A DNA stretch of 64,000 nucleotides from Leifsonia sp. AG29 (lineage in GTDB: Bacteria; Actinomycetota; Actinomycetes; Actinomycetales; Microbacteriaceae), in NCBI RefSeq assembly GCF_009765225.1, contig NZ_VMSF01000001.1, forward strand, positions 1,550,001 to 1,614,000, in the 5' to 3' direction. Position 1 is the stretch's first letter, and every line of letters begins with the position of its first letter. The notes below the pieces were generated by a model. It worked only from the letters and a program-made list of their open reading frames with translations. It did not search any database and was not told where the DNA came from. Positions 28,175 through 37,303 of this stretch are shown here, one piece after another. A program made the position numbers and the translations under genes.

Positions 28175-29596
28175 ATGACGACCGCACCACCACCATCCGA
28201 CGGCGAGCACCCCGCAGCGGGCGCGCCCGACGGAGCGGCGTCATCCTGGCCGGAAGACGAGCGGCCCGAGCCGGCGCCCTCCGCGGCGACGACAGAACCG
28301 TCAGCCGCCTCCCCGGCTCCCCGGAAGCGGGCGGCCGCAGGCACGCGCACCGCCGGCGGCGCCTCGTCGACGTCCAAGAGCCCGACGTCCAAGAGCCCGA
28401 CGCCCAAGACCCCGGCCGCCAAGACCCCGGCCGCCAAGACCCCGGCCGCCAAGACGTCAAGGACCACTCCCTCTGCGGCCAAGGGGACGACGGCGGGCAG
28501 GACGCGCCGGACGACGACCAAGCCGCCCACCATCGATCCCGTCGGCGAGGCGCCCGACATCATGGACGCGACGCTGGGCGCCCGCACGCCGCTCGCGGGG
28601 GAGGCCACCCCGGCGCCGGCCGACACTTCGACGTCACCCGCGGAGCCGCTGCCGACCGAGCCGACCGGGAGCGAGGAGCCGACGCGCACGCTCCCGTACC
28701 CGAAGGGGCTCGGTGCAGTCGAGGCGGCAGGAACCGTGATTCCGGCCGCTGACGCGACGGGGCCAGCGGTTCCGTCGTCAGCACCGGCCCGGGCATCGGC
28801 GCCGGCGCTGCACCGTGACCCCGATTCCGTCGCCACGACCGTCCTGCCCGAATCCCGGGACGCGCAAGCAGCGTCGGAGCGAGCTGCTCAGGCGGATTTC
28901 GGCGGGAACGCCGCACTGCCCGCGGAGGCGCAAACGGGGCCTGAAGCGACCTCAACCGACGGGTCGCCCGCCCGGCAGACCTGGCACCGGTTCACCCGGT
29001 GGTTCCTCTCGACGCCGGGCGACGCGTCGGAGGGCCGGGGAGGCGACGTCGCGAGCACTCCGGCAGAGCCAGCGCAGCAAGAGCCAGCACCGACGACAGA
29101 GGGGCCCACGATGACCGCCAACGCCGGCAGCGCCACGCCGACACCGGAGACCGCCCCGCCGACACCGGAGACCGCCCCGCCGACACCGACGCCGACACCG
29201 GAGACCGCCCCACCGATCCCCGGAGGACCGCGCGATGGCGGTCCGCACGCCGGCTACACGGTGAACCAGCTGGCCGACCGGCTCGACGACTCCCGGTTCT
29301 TCTCCGCGCTCTTCGACGTCACGTTCACGAACTACGTGACGCGCAAGCTCGCCGGACCGGTCTACATCGTCGGGCTCGTCCTCATCGGGCTCGGCATCAT
29401 CGTAGGCTTCGGCAACTGGCTCAGCGCCGCCATCACGACGCACTCGCCCGCCGGCGCTTTCGTGTTCCTGTTCGGAGTGCTCGTCACCGTGGTCGCGGCG
29501 ATCCTCGCGGTCCTCCTGCTGCGCGTGGGCATCGAGGTGTTCTGCGCCATCATCGAGATCGCCCAGAACACCCGCCGCCGGCCGCCGCGCGGCTGA
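28175..29596 (+). CDS. DUF4282 membrane protein with long repetitive N-terminus
   Basis: A 473-residue protein. About the first 350 residues are low-complexity: Ala/Pro/Thr/Ser-rich with a basic Lys-Thr-Pro-Ala-Ala-Lys repeat near residues 70-95 and a Pro-Glu-Thr-Ala repeat near 320-345. The last ~110 residues match DUF4282, with RFFSALFDVTFTNYVTRKLAGPVY and two membrane helices ending in VGIEVFCAIIEIAQNTRRR. Function is unknown; the domain probably anchors a disordered cytoplasmic tail. CGGAAGGAA before the ATG is a good Shine-Dalgarno. It sits between dgt and dnaG. Confidence 0.82.
   Translation: MTTAPPPSDGEHPAAGAPDGAASSWPEDERPEPAPSAATTEPSAASPAPRKRAAAGTRTAGGASSTSKSPTSKSPTPKTPAAKTPAAKTPAAKTSRTTPSAAKGTTAGRTRRTTTKPPTIDPVGEAPDIMDATLGARTPLAGEATPAPADTSTSPAEPLPTEPTGSEEPTRTLPYPKGLGAVEAAGTVIPAADATGPAVPSSAPARASAPALHRDPDSVATTVLPESRDAQAASERAAQADFGGNAALPAEAQTGPEATSTDGSPARQTWHRFTRWFLSTPGDASEGRGGDVASTPAEPAQQEPAPTTEGPTMTANAGSATPTPETAPPTPETAPPTPTPTPETAPPIPGGPRDGGPHAGYTVNQLADRLDDSRFFSALFDVTFTNYVTRKLAGPVYIVGLVLIGLGIIVGFGNWLSAAITTHSPAGAFVFLFGVLVTVVAAILAVLLLRVGIEVFCAIIEIAQNTRRRPPRG
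28371..28450 (+). repeat. In-frame 15-base tandem repeats
   Basis: Two copies of a 15-base unit (28371-28385 and 28386-28400, starting CGTCCAAGAGC) are followed by three exact copies of AAGACCCCGGCCGCC (28406-28420, 28421-28435, 28436-28450). They encode the Ser/Thr-Pro and Lys-Thr-Pro-Ala-Ala repeats of the DUF4282 protein. Exact copies suggest recent slippage and possible length variation between strains. Confidence 0.92.
29138..29212 (+). repeat. In-frame 21-base tandem repeats
   Basis: Two exact adjacent copies of a 21-base unit (29138-29158 and 29159-29179, starting CCGACACCGGAGACC) are followed, after a 12-base partial copy, by a third copy (29192-29212) with a single change at its last base. 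They encode repeated Pro-Thr-Pro-Glu-Thr-Ala-Pro in the disordered part of the DUF4282 protein. Confidence 0.9.
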
Positions 29597-29625
29597 CGTC
29601 GGTCGCGCTCACTAGAATCGAGCAT

Positions 29626-31533
29626 ATGGCCGGCCGAATCCGTCAAAGCGACGTCGAAGAGGTCAAAGCCCGCACCAACATCGCTGACATCGTCGGCGAT
29701 TACGTCAGCCTGAAGACCGGCGGTGTCGGGGCGCTCAAGGGGCTCTGCCCGTTCCACGACGAGAAGAGCCCCAGCTTCTACGTGCGGCCCGGCGTCGGCC
29801 GCTACCACTGCTTCGGGTGCGGCGAAGGCGGCGACGTCTACGAGTTCCTCCTCAAGATGGACCACGTGTCGTTCACCGACGCGGTCGAGCGCCTCGCCGC
29901 GCGGATCGGCTTCCAGCTCCACTACGAGGAGGGCGGGGGCTCCCCGAGCGACGGGCACGGCAACCGCGCCCGGCTGCTCGCCGCCAACGCGGCGGCCGAG
30001 GAGTTCTTCCGCGAGCGGTTGAAGGCGCCCGACGCCGACCCCGGTCGCCGGTTCCTCGGCGAGCGCGGCTTCGACGCCGCCGCCGCGACCCGGTTCGGCG
30101 TCGGGTTCGCACCCCGCAGCTGGGACGAGCTCACCAAGCACCTGCGGGCCAAGGGCTTCACCCAGGAGGAGCTGCTCGCGGCGGGTCTCGTCTCGCAGGG
30201 CGACAGGGGAGTGTACGACCGGTTCCGCGGGCGGCTCATCTGGCCCATCCGCGATGTCACCGGTCAGACGATCGGCTTCGGCGCCCGACGCCTCCTCGAC
30301 GACGACAAGGGCCCCAAGTACCTCAACACGCCCGAGACCGCTGTCTACAAGAAGGCGCAGGTCCTGTACGGACTCGACCTCGCCAAGCGGGACATCGCCC
30401 GCGACGACCAGGTCGTCGTGGTCGAGGGCTACACCGACGTCATGGCCTGCCACCTGGCCGGCATCGGAACGGCTGTGGCCACCTGCGGAACCTCCTTCGG
30501 CATCGACCACATCAAGGTCATCCGCCGGGTCATGGGCGACGACAACAGCCAGGGGTCGGTGATCTTCACCTTCGACCCCGACGCGGCCGGTCAGAAGGCG
30601 GCGGCTCGCGCCTTCGGCGAGGAGCAGCGCTTCTCGGCGCAGACCTACGTCGCCGTCGGACCGGACGGCCTCGACCCCTGCGATCTGCGACTCACTCAGG
30701 GAGACGACGCCGTGCGCCGCATGATCGACGCCAAGAAGCCCATGTTCGAGTTCATGATCCGCCAGGTCGTCGAGCGCTTCGACCTCGACTCGGTCGAAGG
30801 CCGGACGGGCGCCCTGCGTGCCGGCGCACCGATCGTCGCGAGCATCCGCGATCCCGCCTCGCAGGACGGCTACACCCGTGAGCTGGCGCGGCTGTCGGGC
30901 GCCGACCTGCGGGACGCCGTGCGCGCGGTCCGGTCCGCTCAGCGCGCCGGCCCGGAGCGCTCGGGCTCCGATGACCGCACCCGGCCGGGGGGACGCCGGA
31001 ACGACGTCCCTGGTGCGGGGAGCGGCGGACCGGGTGGGCCCGGGTCGCAGGGAGCGCCGAACGTCGCCTCCCTCACCCCGACCGACCTGACCGACCCCAC
31101 GCAGCGTACCGAGCGGGAGACGCTCATGGTGCTCCTGCAGCTCCCCGGCGAGGTCGGAGCGGAACGGGCCGCGCGGGTGCTGCAGGTGCGGTTCACCCAC
31201 CCCACCCACGCCGTCGTGCGAGACGCGATCGCGAGCCAGCTCGCCACGATCGGTCAGGCCGGCTGGGTCGACCGCGTCGTCGCCGAGGTGCCGCAGGCGT
31301 ACGCACCGACGGTCAACGCGTTGGCGGTGGCGGCCCTCCCGCAGGGAGGAGACCCGGGGCGATACGCGCGCTCGATCGTCGACGGTCTGATCGACCGCGA
31401 TCTGCTCCGAGAGAAGGCGGAGCTCACCTCACGGCTCGCCCGGACCGACCCTGATCAGACCGATCTCCGCAGGTCGTTGCAGGTCGCCCTCGCGTCCATC
31501 GACCGCGAGCGCATGCGCCTCCGGGGCGAGTGA
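29626..31533 (+). CDS. dnaG: DNA primase
   Basis: A 635-residue primase. The N-terminal CHC2 zinc-binding domain has CPFHDEKSPSF and CFGCGEGGD. The Toprim catalytic domain is marked by VVVEGYTDVMACHLAGI and FTFDPDAAGQKAA. A C-terminal DnaB-binding region follows a Gly/Pro-rich linker. It synthesises RNA primers for replication. The ATG at 29626 precedes RQSDVEEVKARTNI, the usual start. TAGAAT (29613-29618) seven bases before the ATG suggests its own leaderless promoter. Confidence 0.97.
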   Translation: MAGRIRQSDVEEVKARTNIADIVGDYVSLKTGGVGALKGLCPFHDEKSPSFYVRPGVGRYHCFGCGEGGDVYEFLLKMDHVSFTDAVERLAARIGFQLHYEEGGGSPSDGHGNRARLLAANAAAEEFFRERLKAPDADPGRRFLGERGFDAAAATRFGVGFAPRSWDELTKHLRAKGFTQEELLAAGLVSQGDRGVYDRFRGRLIWPIRDVTGQTIGFGARRLLDDDKGPKYLNTPETAVYKKAQVLYGLDLAKRDIARDDQVVVVEGYTDVMACHLAGIGTAVATCGTSFGIDHIKVIRRVMGDDNSQGSVIFTFDPDAAGQKAAARAFGEEQRFSAQTYVAVGPDGLDPCDLRLTQGDDAVRRMIDAKKPMFEFMIRQVVERFDLDSVEGRTGALRAGAPIVASIRDPASQDGYTRELARLSGADLRDAVRAVRSAQRAGPERSGSDDRTRPGGRRNDVPGAGSGGPGGPGSQGAPNVASLTPTDLTDPTQRTERETLMVLLQLPGEVGAERAARVLQVRFTHPTHAVVRDAIASQLATIGQAGWVDRVVAEVPQAYAPTVNALAVAALPQGGDPGRYARSIVDGLIDRDLLREKAELTSRLARTDPDQTDLRRSLQVALASIDRERMRLRGE

Positions 31534-31749
31534 CGACCGCCCGCTCCCTCATCCGACCGACAGCGGAATTCGTCACGTCTTGCGCGAATGAGCACGGATT
31601 TATTGCGTGCATGTAAAGATCGCGACTCGATCCGGTCCTCGATGCGGGTCCGATCGCGGTTTCGTGCTAGGACAGTTCTACGCGTTCGGCGACGGCGCAC
31701 ACGCGCTGTCGCGTCGCGGTGACCCCACACCAGGAAGAGGTACTCGGAT

Positions 31750-33381
31750 ATGAGATCCGCACACAACGGCGGACGCCGGCTGCTGGCCCTCTCGGCCGCG
31801 TTCGCCGCGACGGCGCTCGTGCTCGCCGGTTGCTCCAGCAGCAACAACGGCTCGGGAGGCGGCGGAGGCACGCTGACGATCGGCACCACCGACAAGATCA
31901 CGTCGATCGACCCCGCCGGCTCCTACGACAACGGCTCGTTCGCCGTCATGAACCAGGTCTACCCGTTCCTCCTGAACAGCCCCTACGGCAGCCCGGACGT
32001 CAAGCCGGACATCGCCCAGAGCGCGTCGTTCACCTCGCCGAACGAGTACACCGTCAAGCTCAAGCCGGGGCTGAAGTTCGCCAACGGCCACGACCTGACG
32101 TCCTCCGACGTCAAGTTCACCTTCGACCGCCAGCTGAAGATCAACGACCCGAACGGGCCCGCTTCGCTGCTCGCGAACCTCGACAGCGTCTCCACGCCGG
32201 ACAAGACGACCGCGGTCTTCAAGCTGAAGGTCGCGAACGACCAGACCTTCCCGCAGGTGCTCTCGAGCCCGGCCGGCCCGATCGTCGACGAGCAGGTGTT
32301 CTCCGCCGACAAGGTCACGCCCGACAACACGATCGTCAAGGGCCACGCCTTCGCCGGCCAGTACGACATCACGAGCTACGACTTCAACAACCTCATCGCG
32401 TACAAGGCGAACCCGAACTACCAGGGTCTGCTGGGCAAGCCCGCCACCGAGAAGGTGAATGTCAAGTACTACGCCGAGTCCTCGAACCTGAAGCTCGACA
32501 TCCAGAAGGGCGCCATCGACGTGGCGTACCGGAGCCTGTCGGCGACGGACATCGACAGCCTCAAGGGCAACAAGAACACGAAGGTCGTGACCGGCCCCGG
32601 CGGCGAGATCCGCTACATCGTGTTCAACTTCAACACGCAGCCCTACGGCGCCACGACCCCGCAGGCCGACCCCAAGAAGGCCCTCGCGGTCCGTCAGGCC
32701 GCGGCCGACCTCGTCGACCGGGCGGCGATCGCCAAGCAGGTCTACAAGGACACCTACACCCCGCTGTACTCGTACGTCCCCGAGGGGCTCACCGGCGCGA
32801 CCACCGTGCTGAAGGACCTCTACGGCGACGGCAACGGCGGCCCCAGCCTCGACAAGGCCAAGGCGGCGCTCCAGGCGGCCGGCGTCACCACCCCTGTGGC
32901 GCTCAACCTGCAGTACAACCCGGACCACTACGGCCCGTCGTCGGGCGACGAGTACGCGCTCGTCAAGGAGCAGCTCGAGAACGGCGGCCTGTTCAAGGTC
33001 AACCTGCAGTCGACCGAGTGGGTCCAGTACTCGAAGGACCGCACCGCGGACGTCTACCCGGCCTACCAGCTGGGCTGGTTCCCGGACTACTCCGACGCCG
33101 ACAACTACCTGTCGCCGTTCTTCATCAAGGACAACTTCCTGGCGAACCACTATGACAACGCCGAGGTGCAGTCCCTCATCGAGCAGCAGCTGGGCACGAC
33201 CGACAAGGCCGCGCGCACCAAGCTGATCGAGGAGATCCAGGCGAAGGTGGGCGCCGACCTCAGCACCCTCCCGCTCCTCCAGGGCGCGCAGGTCGCCGTC
33301 GTCGGGAAGAACGTCTCCGGCGCCGACAAGACGCTCGACCCGTCGTTCAAGTTCCGCTACGCGGCGCTCTCGAAGGGCTGA
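31750..33381 (+). CDS. Peptide ABC transporter substrate-binding lipoprotein
   Basis: A 543-residue SBP_bac_5 (DppA/OppA-like) protein. A signal peptide with lipobox LAGC places the lipidated Cys at residue 28, then a Ser/Gly linker. The binding domain has KITSIDPAGSYDNGS, LKPGLKFANGHDLTSSDVKFTFDR and VRQAAADLVDRAAIAKQVY. It binds peptides or related solutes outside the cell for the downstream permeases. The 216 bases upstream hold AT-richer stretches and a possible -10 TAGGAC but no gene. A stem-loop follows its stop. Confidence 0.93.
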   Translation: MRSAHNGGRRLLALSAAFAATALVLAGCSSSNNGSGGGGGTLTIGTTDKITSIDPAGSYDNGSFAVMNQVYPFLLNSPYGSPDVKPDIAQSASFTSPNEYTVKLKPGLKFANGHDLTSSDVKFTFDRQLKINDPNGPASLLANLDSVSTPDKTTAVFKLKVANDQTFPQVLSSPAGPIVDEQVFSADKVTPDNTIVKGHAFAGQYDITSYDFNNLIAYKANPNYQGLLGKPATEKVNVKYYAESSNLKLDIQKGAIDVAYRSLSATDIDSLKGNKNTKVVTGPGGEIRYIVFNFNTQPYGATTPQADPKKALAVRQAAADLVDRAAIAKQVYKDTYTPLYSYVPEGLTGATTVLKDLYGDGNGGPSLDKAKAALQAAGVTTPVALNLQYNPDHYGPSSGDEYALVKEQLENGGLFKVNLQSTEWVQYSKDRTADVYPAYQLGWFPDYSDADNYLSPFFIKDNFLANHYDNAEVQSLIEQQLGTTDKAARTKLIEEIQAKVGADLSTLPLLQGAQVAVVGKNVSGADKTLDPSFKFRYAALSKG

Positions 33382-33401
33382 TCGGCCCGACTCGCACCAC
33401 C

Positions 33402-33432
33402 GGGGGCGGCTCGCCGAACGCGAGCCGCCCCC
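33402..33432 (+). terminator. Intercistronic stem-loop after substrate-binding protein gene
   Basis: A perfect 12-bp G+C stem (arms 33402-33413 and 33421-33432) with a seven-base loop and no T-run. It lies 20 bases after the binding-protein stop and 28 bases before the first permease. Such structures usually give partial termination or protect the upstream mRNA, raising binding-protein levels above the membrane subunits. Confidence 0.7.
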
Positions 33433-33460
33433 TCCCACGAACCACCCACGATTGGCTCCC

Positions 33461-34555
33461 ATGACAGCGACCGTCAGCGATCCGGCAGCGGCCACGGCCC
33501 CCGGACCCGCCCGAACGCGGACGCGACGACCAGGGGGCGGCCTCGGCCGCTACATCCTGGTCCGAGCGCTCCTCATCATCCCCACGATCTTCATCCTCGT
33601 CACCGTCGTCTTCTTCCTGATGCGGTCGACGGGCGATCCCATCACCGCCTCCCTCGGCGGCAAGCTGCCCCCGGCCGAACTGCACCAGCGCATCGCCGCG
33701 GCGGGCTTCGACCGTCCGCTGATCGTCCAGTACGTCGAGTACCTCGGCCAGCTGCTGCGCGGCGACTTCGGCACCACCTTCTCGGACCACCAGCCCGTGA
33801 CCCAGGTGCTCATCACGTACGGCGCGGCAACGCTCGAACTGGCGATCTATGCGCTGATCGTCGCCTTCATCGTCGGCATCCCGCTCGGCATGGTGGCGGC
33901 GTACTTCCGCGACCGCGGGCAGGACGCCACCCTGCGCGTGTTCGCCATCCTCTGCTACGCCACGCCGGTGTTCTTCGCGGGCATGGTCCTCAAGCTCGTC
34001 TTCTCCATCTGGCTGGGCTGGCTCCCGGTCGCCGGGCGCGCCTCCACCAGCTCGGAGATCGAGCTGCAGACGCTCGACAACAAGACGGGCATCTACCTGA
34101 TCGACGCCTTCCGCACCGGTGACCCCGCGGTCGTTGGCGACGTGCTCACGCACGCCATCCTCCCCGCGATCACCCTGGGTCTCCTGACCGCCGGCATCTT
34201 CCTGAGGCTGGTACGCACCAACGTGATCGGGACGCTCTCGACCGACTACGTCGACTCGGCGCGGTCGCGCGGCGTCAGCGAGCTGCGGCTCGTCCGCAAG
34301 CACGCGTATCGCCCGGCGCTCATCCCGATCATCACGGTCATCGGCCTGCAGATCGCGCTGCTCCTCGGCGGCGCCGTGCTGACCGAGACGACGTTCGAGT
34401 GGAAGGGCCTCGGCTTCCAGCTGGTCCACTACGTACAGGCGCGCGACTTCGTCGCTGTCCAGGGCATGGTGGTTCTCCTCGCGGTTATCGTGACGCTCAC
34501 GAACTTCGTGGTCGACATCATCGCCGCGCTCATCGACCCGAGGGTGAGGTACTGA
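33461..34555 (+). CDS. Peptide ABC transporter permease (DppB-like)
   Basis: A 364-residue permease of the DppB/OppB family. It has an N-terminal membrane helix after a basic start (RYILVRALLIIPTIFILVTVVFFLMR), about five further helices and the BPD_transp_1 EAA-like loop DYVDSARSRGVSELRLVRKHAYRPALIP. ATG 33461 is chosen over TTG 33452; neither has a strong Shine-Dalgarno. It is one base apart from the second permease gene, with which it forms the membrane channel. Confidence 0.92.
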   Translation: MTATVSDPAAATAPGPARTRTRRPGGGLGRYILVRALLIIPTIFILVTVVFFLMRSTGDPITASLGGKLPPAELHQRIAAAGFDRPLIVQYVEYLGQLLRGDFGTTFSDHQPVTQVLITYGAATLELAIYALIVAFIVGIPLGMVAAYFRDRGQDATLRVFAILCYATPVFFAGMVLKLVFSIWLGWLPVAGRASTSSEIELQTLDNKTGIYLIDAFRTGDPAVVGDVLTHAILPAITLGLLTAGIFLRLVRTNVIGTLSTDYVDSARSRGVSELRLVRKHAYRPALIPIITVIGLQIALLLGGAVLTETTFEWKGLGFQLVHYVQARDFVAVQGMVVLLAVIVTLTNFVVDIIAALIDPRVRY

Positions 34556-34556
34556 C

Positions 34557-35609
34557 ATGGCCGCCAAGCGCCGCCTCCTCGACCGGCTCCCGGTCGTCCA
34601 CCAGCTCCGGCAGAGCGTCGGCCTCCAGCGCGGCATGCTCATCGCCGGCCTCTCGCTCACCGTCCTGTTCATCCTCCTCGCGATCTTCGCCCCGCTGATC
34701 GCGCCGTACGGCTTCGCACAGCTCCGCGACGCAAACGGATCGTTCGGGGCTCAGCAACCGCCGAGCTCCGCGCACATCTGGGGGACCACCTCCGGCGGGT
34801 ACGACGTCTTCTCGCGTGTCATCTGGGGAACGCAGACCGCGATCCTCGTGATCATCGTCGCCGTCATCCTGTCGATCATCATCGGCGTGCTGCTCGGTCT
34901 GGTGTCCGGGTACTTCGGCGGCTGGCTCGACCGCGTGCTGGTCGTCGTCTGCGACGCCATCTACGCGTTCCCGTCGCTGCTCCTCGCGATCGTCATGGCC
35001 ATCGCCATCAGCGGCGGTCAGTCGAGCCTGTGGGGCGGCATCCTCGCGGCGGCGATCTCGATCACCGTGGTCTACATCCCGCAGTACTTCCGGGTGATCC
35101 GGTCGGAGGCGGTGCGGATCAAGAACGAGGCGTACGTCGAGGCGGCGAAGGTGATCGGCGCGAAGAGCAGCCGCATCCTCTTCCGCCACGTCTACCGCAA
35201 TTCCACGCGCACCCTGCCGCTGATCTTCACGCTGAACTCGTCGGAGGCGATCCTGACGCTCGCCGCGCTGGGCTTCCTCGGCTTCGGCATCGAGCCGACG
35301 GCGGCCGCCGAATGGGGTTACGACCTCAACAAGGCGCTCGACGATGTCACGAGCGGGATCTGGTGGACCTCCATCTACCCGGGCCTCGCGATCGTCCTCG
35401 TGGTGCTCGGCATCACCCTGGTCGGTGAGAGCCTCAACGACCTCGCCGATCCGCGGCTCCGCGGCCGCCGCCGGGCGGCCATCGCCTCCGGCGAGGTCGC
35501 CGAGACATCCGTCGTCCCCGGGGGGCCGCTCACCGCCGGCCCCGCCGGGATCGACGGCCTGGAGGGCGGCGAATCGTTCGACGAGCACGGAATCGAGGTG
35601 CGGCCATGA
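34557..35609 (+). CDS. Peptide ABC transporter permease (DppC-like)
   Basis: A 350-residue DppC/OppC-type permease. It shows an OppC_N region (GMLIAGLSLTVLFILLAIFAPLIAPYG), then five or so helices with the EAA-like loop NEAYVEAAKVIGAKSSRILFRHVYRN. A C-terminal cytoplasmic tail of about 50 residues is unusual but not unknown. It begins one base after the first permease stop, and its own stop overlaps the ATPase ATG by four bases. Confidence 0.92.
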   Translation: MAAKRRLLDRLPVVHQLRQSVGLQRGMLIAGLSLTVLFILLAIFAPLIAPYGFAQLRDANGSFGAQQPPSSAHIWGTTSGGYDVFSRVIWGTQTAILVIIVAVILSIIIGVLLGLVSGYFGGWLDRVLVVVCDAIYAFPSLLLAIVMAIAISGGQSSLWGGILAAAISITVVYIPQYFRVIRSEAVRIKNEAYVEAAKVIGAKSSRILFRHVYRNSTRTLPLIFTLNSSEAILTLAALGFLGFGIEPTAAAEWGYDLNKALDDVTSGIWWTSIYPGLAIVLVVLGITLVGESLNDLADPRLRGRRRAAIASGEVAETSVVPGGPLTAGPAGIDGLEGGESFDEHGIEVRP

Positions 35610-37294
35610 CGAACGTGGTCCAGATCAAGAACCTGTCGGTGTCGTTCTCGACCGATGCCGGCGCTGTGAAGGCCGTCGACGACGTCTCGCTCGAGGTGGC
35701 CCCCGGGGAGGTGCTCGCGATCGTGGGCGAGTCCGGCTCCGGCAAGACCGTGACCGCGAAGACGATCCTGGGGCTCCTCCCCGAGACGGCGACCGCCTCC
35801 GGAGCCGTGATCCTGCGCAGCAAGGACGGCGCGACCGAGGCCGACGTGGTGTCGCTCACCAAGCGCCAGCTGCGGGAGGTCCGCGGCACCGATGTCGCGA
35901 TGGTGTTCCAGGAGCCGTCCACGGCGCTGAACCCCGTCTACACCGTGGGGTGGCAGATCGCCGAAGGTCTCCGCGCCCACACCAGCCTCTCCAAGAAGGA
36001 GGCGCTGAAGCAGGCGGTCGACATCCTCAGGCGGGTCGGAATCCCCGAGCCGGAGAAGCGGGTCAAGTACTACCCGCACCAGTTCTCCGGCGGCCAGAAG
36101 CAGCGCATCGTGATCGCGATGGCGCTCGTGCTCAATCCGGGGCTGATCGTCGCGGACGAGCCCACCACGGCGCTCGATGTGACCGTTCAGGCCGAGATCC
36201 TCGACCTGCTCCGGCGCTGCCGCGACGAGTTCGGCGCCGCGATCGTGCTCATCACGCACAACATGGGCGTCGTCGCCGACCTCGCCGACCGGGTCGCCGT
36301 CATGTACCAGGGCAAGCTCGTCGAGCAGGCGGACGTGCAGACGCTCTTCCGGTCGCCGCAGGCCGAGTACACCCGGAGCCTGCTGGCCGCCGTCCCGAAG
36401 ATCGGACAGGGGGCCGCTGCCACTCAGGACCGCGCGATCGCCCGCGCCGAGCGACCCCAGGAGGCTCCGGTCGTCGTCGCGCGCGACCTCCGCATCCAGT
36501 ACCCCGGACGCCTCGGCCGGCCCGGCTTCGTGGCGGTCGACGGGGTCTCGTTCGAGATCCGGCCCGGCGAGGTGCTCGGCCTGGTGGGGGAGTCCGGCTC
36601 GGGCAAGACGACGATCGGCCGCGCCATCGCGGGACTGAACCGCGTCACCGGCGGTTCGCTGAGCGTGCTCGGCGTCGAGATGAACGGCGTGAGCGAGTGC
36701 AGGTTCCGGAAGGTGCGCTCCGACATCGGTTTCGTGTTCCAGGACCCGGCGTCGAGCTTCAACCCGCTCCTGAGCATCGCGGAGGCCGTCGCCGAGCCAC
36801 TGGTCGTCCACGGGCGCGCCGGGTCGGCCGAGGAGGCGCGCGGCCGCGTCGACGAGCTGCTCGAGGCCGTCCAGCTGCCGCGGGCCTACGGCGACCGGTT
36901 CCCGCACGAGCTCAGCGGCGGCCAGCGGCAGCGGGCCAGCCTGGCGCGGGCGCTCGCGCTCGAGCCGAGCCTCCTCATCGCGGACGAGCCCACGTCGGCC
37001 CTGGACGTGTCCGTTCAGGCGCGCGTGCTGGAGCTCTTCGCCGAGCTCCAGCGCGAGTTCGGCTTCGCCTCGCTGTTCATCAGCCACGATCTCGCCGTCG
37101 TCGACCTCCTCGCCGACCGGATCGCGGTGCTCCACCGGGGCCGGCTCGTGGAGGAGGGCACCGGGGCGGAGGTGCTCGGCGCGCCCCGGGAGGCGTACAC
37201 GCAGCAGTTGCTCGCGTCCCTCCCGGTACCGGACCCGGTCGAGCAGGCGCAGAGGCGGCAGGCCTTGCAGGCTCTGCGCACCGGGAGCGCCTAG
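35606..37294 (+). CDS. Fused peptide ABC transporter ATPase (DppD-DppF type)
   Basis: A 562-residue protein with two complete ABC ATPase domains. The first has Walker A GESGSGKT, signature FSGGQKQRIVIAMAL and Walker B LIVADEPTTALDVT. The second has GESGSGKTTIGRAI, LSGGQRQRASLARAL and LLIADEPTSALDVS. It powers the upstream DppB/DppC-like permeases as a single-chain heterodimer. ATGA overlap with the permease. A separate third ATPase follows nine bases downstream. Confidence 0.94.
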   Translation: MTNVVQIKNLSVSFSTDAGAVKAVDDVSLEVAPGEVLAIVGESGSGKTVTAKTILGLLPETATASGAVILRSKDGATEADVVSLTKRQLREVRGTDVAMVFQEPSTALNPVYTVGWQIAEGLRAHTSLSKKEALKQAVDILRRVGIPEPEKRVKYYPHQFSGGQKQRIVIAMALVLNPGLIVADEPTTALDVTVQAEILDLLRRCRDEFGAAIVLITHNMGVVADLADRVAVMYQGKLVEQADVQTLFRSPQAEYTRSLLAAVPKIGQGAAATQDRAIARAERPQEAPVVVARDLRIQYPGRLGRPGFVAVDGVSFEIRPGEVLGLVGESGSGKTTIGRAIAGLNRVTGGSLSVLGVEMNGVSECRFRKVRSDIGFVFQDPASSFNPLLSIAEAVAEPLVVHGRAGSAEEARGRVDELLEAVQLPRAYGDRFPHELSGGQRQRASLARALALEPSLLIADEPTSALDVSVQARVLELFAELQREFGFASLFISHDLAVVDLLADRIAVLHRGRLVEEGTGAEVLGAPREAYTQQLLASLPVPDPVEQAQRRQALQALRTGSA

Positions 37295-37303
37295 GGTCGA
37301 TCT

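Noticed and set aside
28371-28450. Short regular repeats that might suggest a CRISPR array
   Set aside because: The units are head-to-tail with no spacers and keep the reading frame of a protein repeat; no cas genes are present.
31534-31749. Possible small RNA or riboswitch upstream of the peptide-binding lipoprotein
   Set aside because: The 216 bases contain some A+T-rich bases and short repeats of CGATC-type words, but no convincing structure or known riboswitch consensus.
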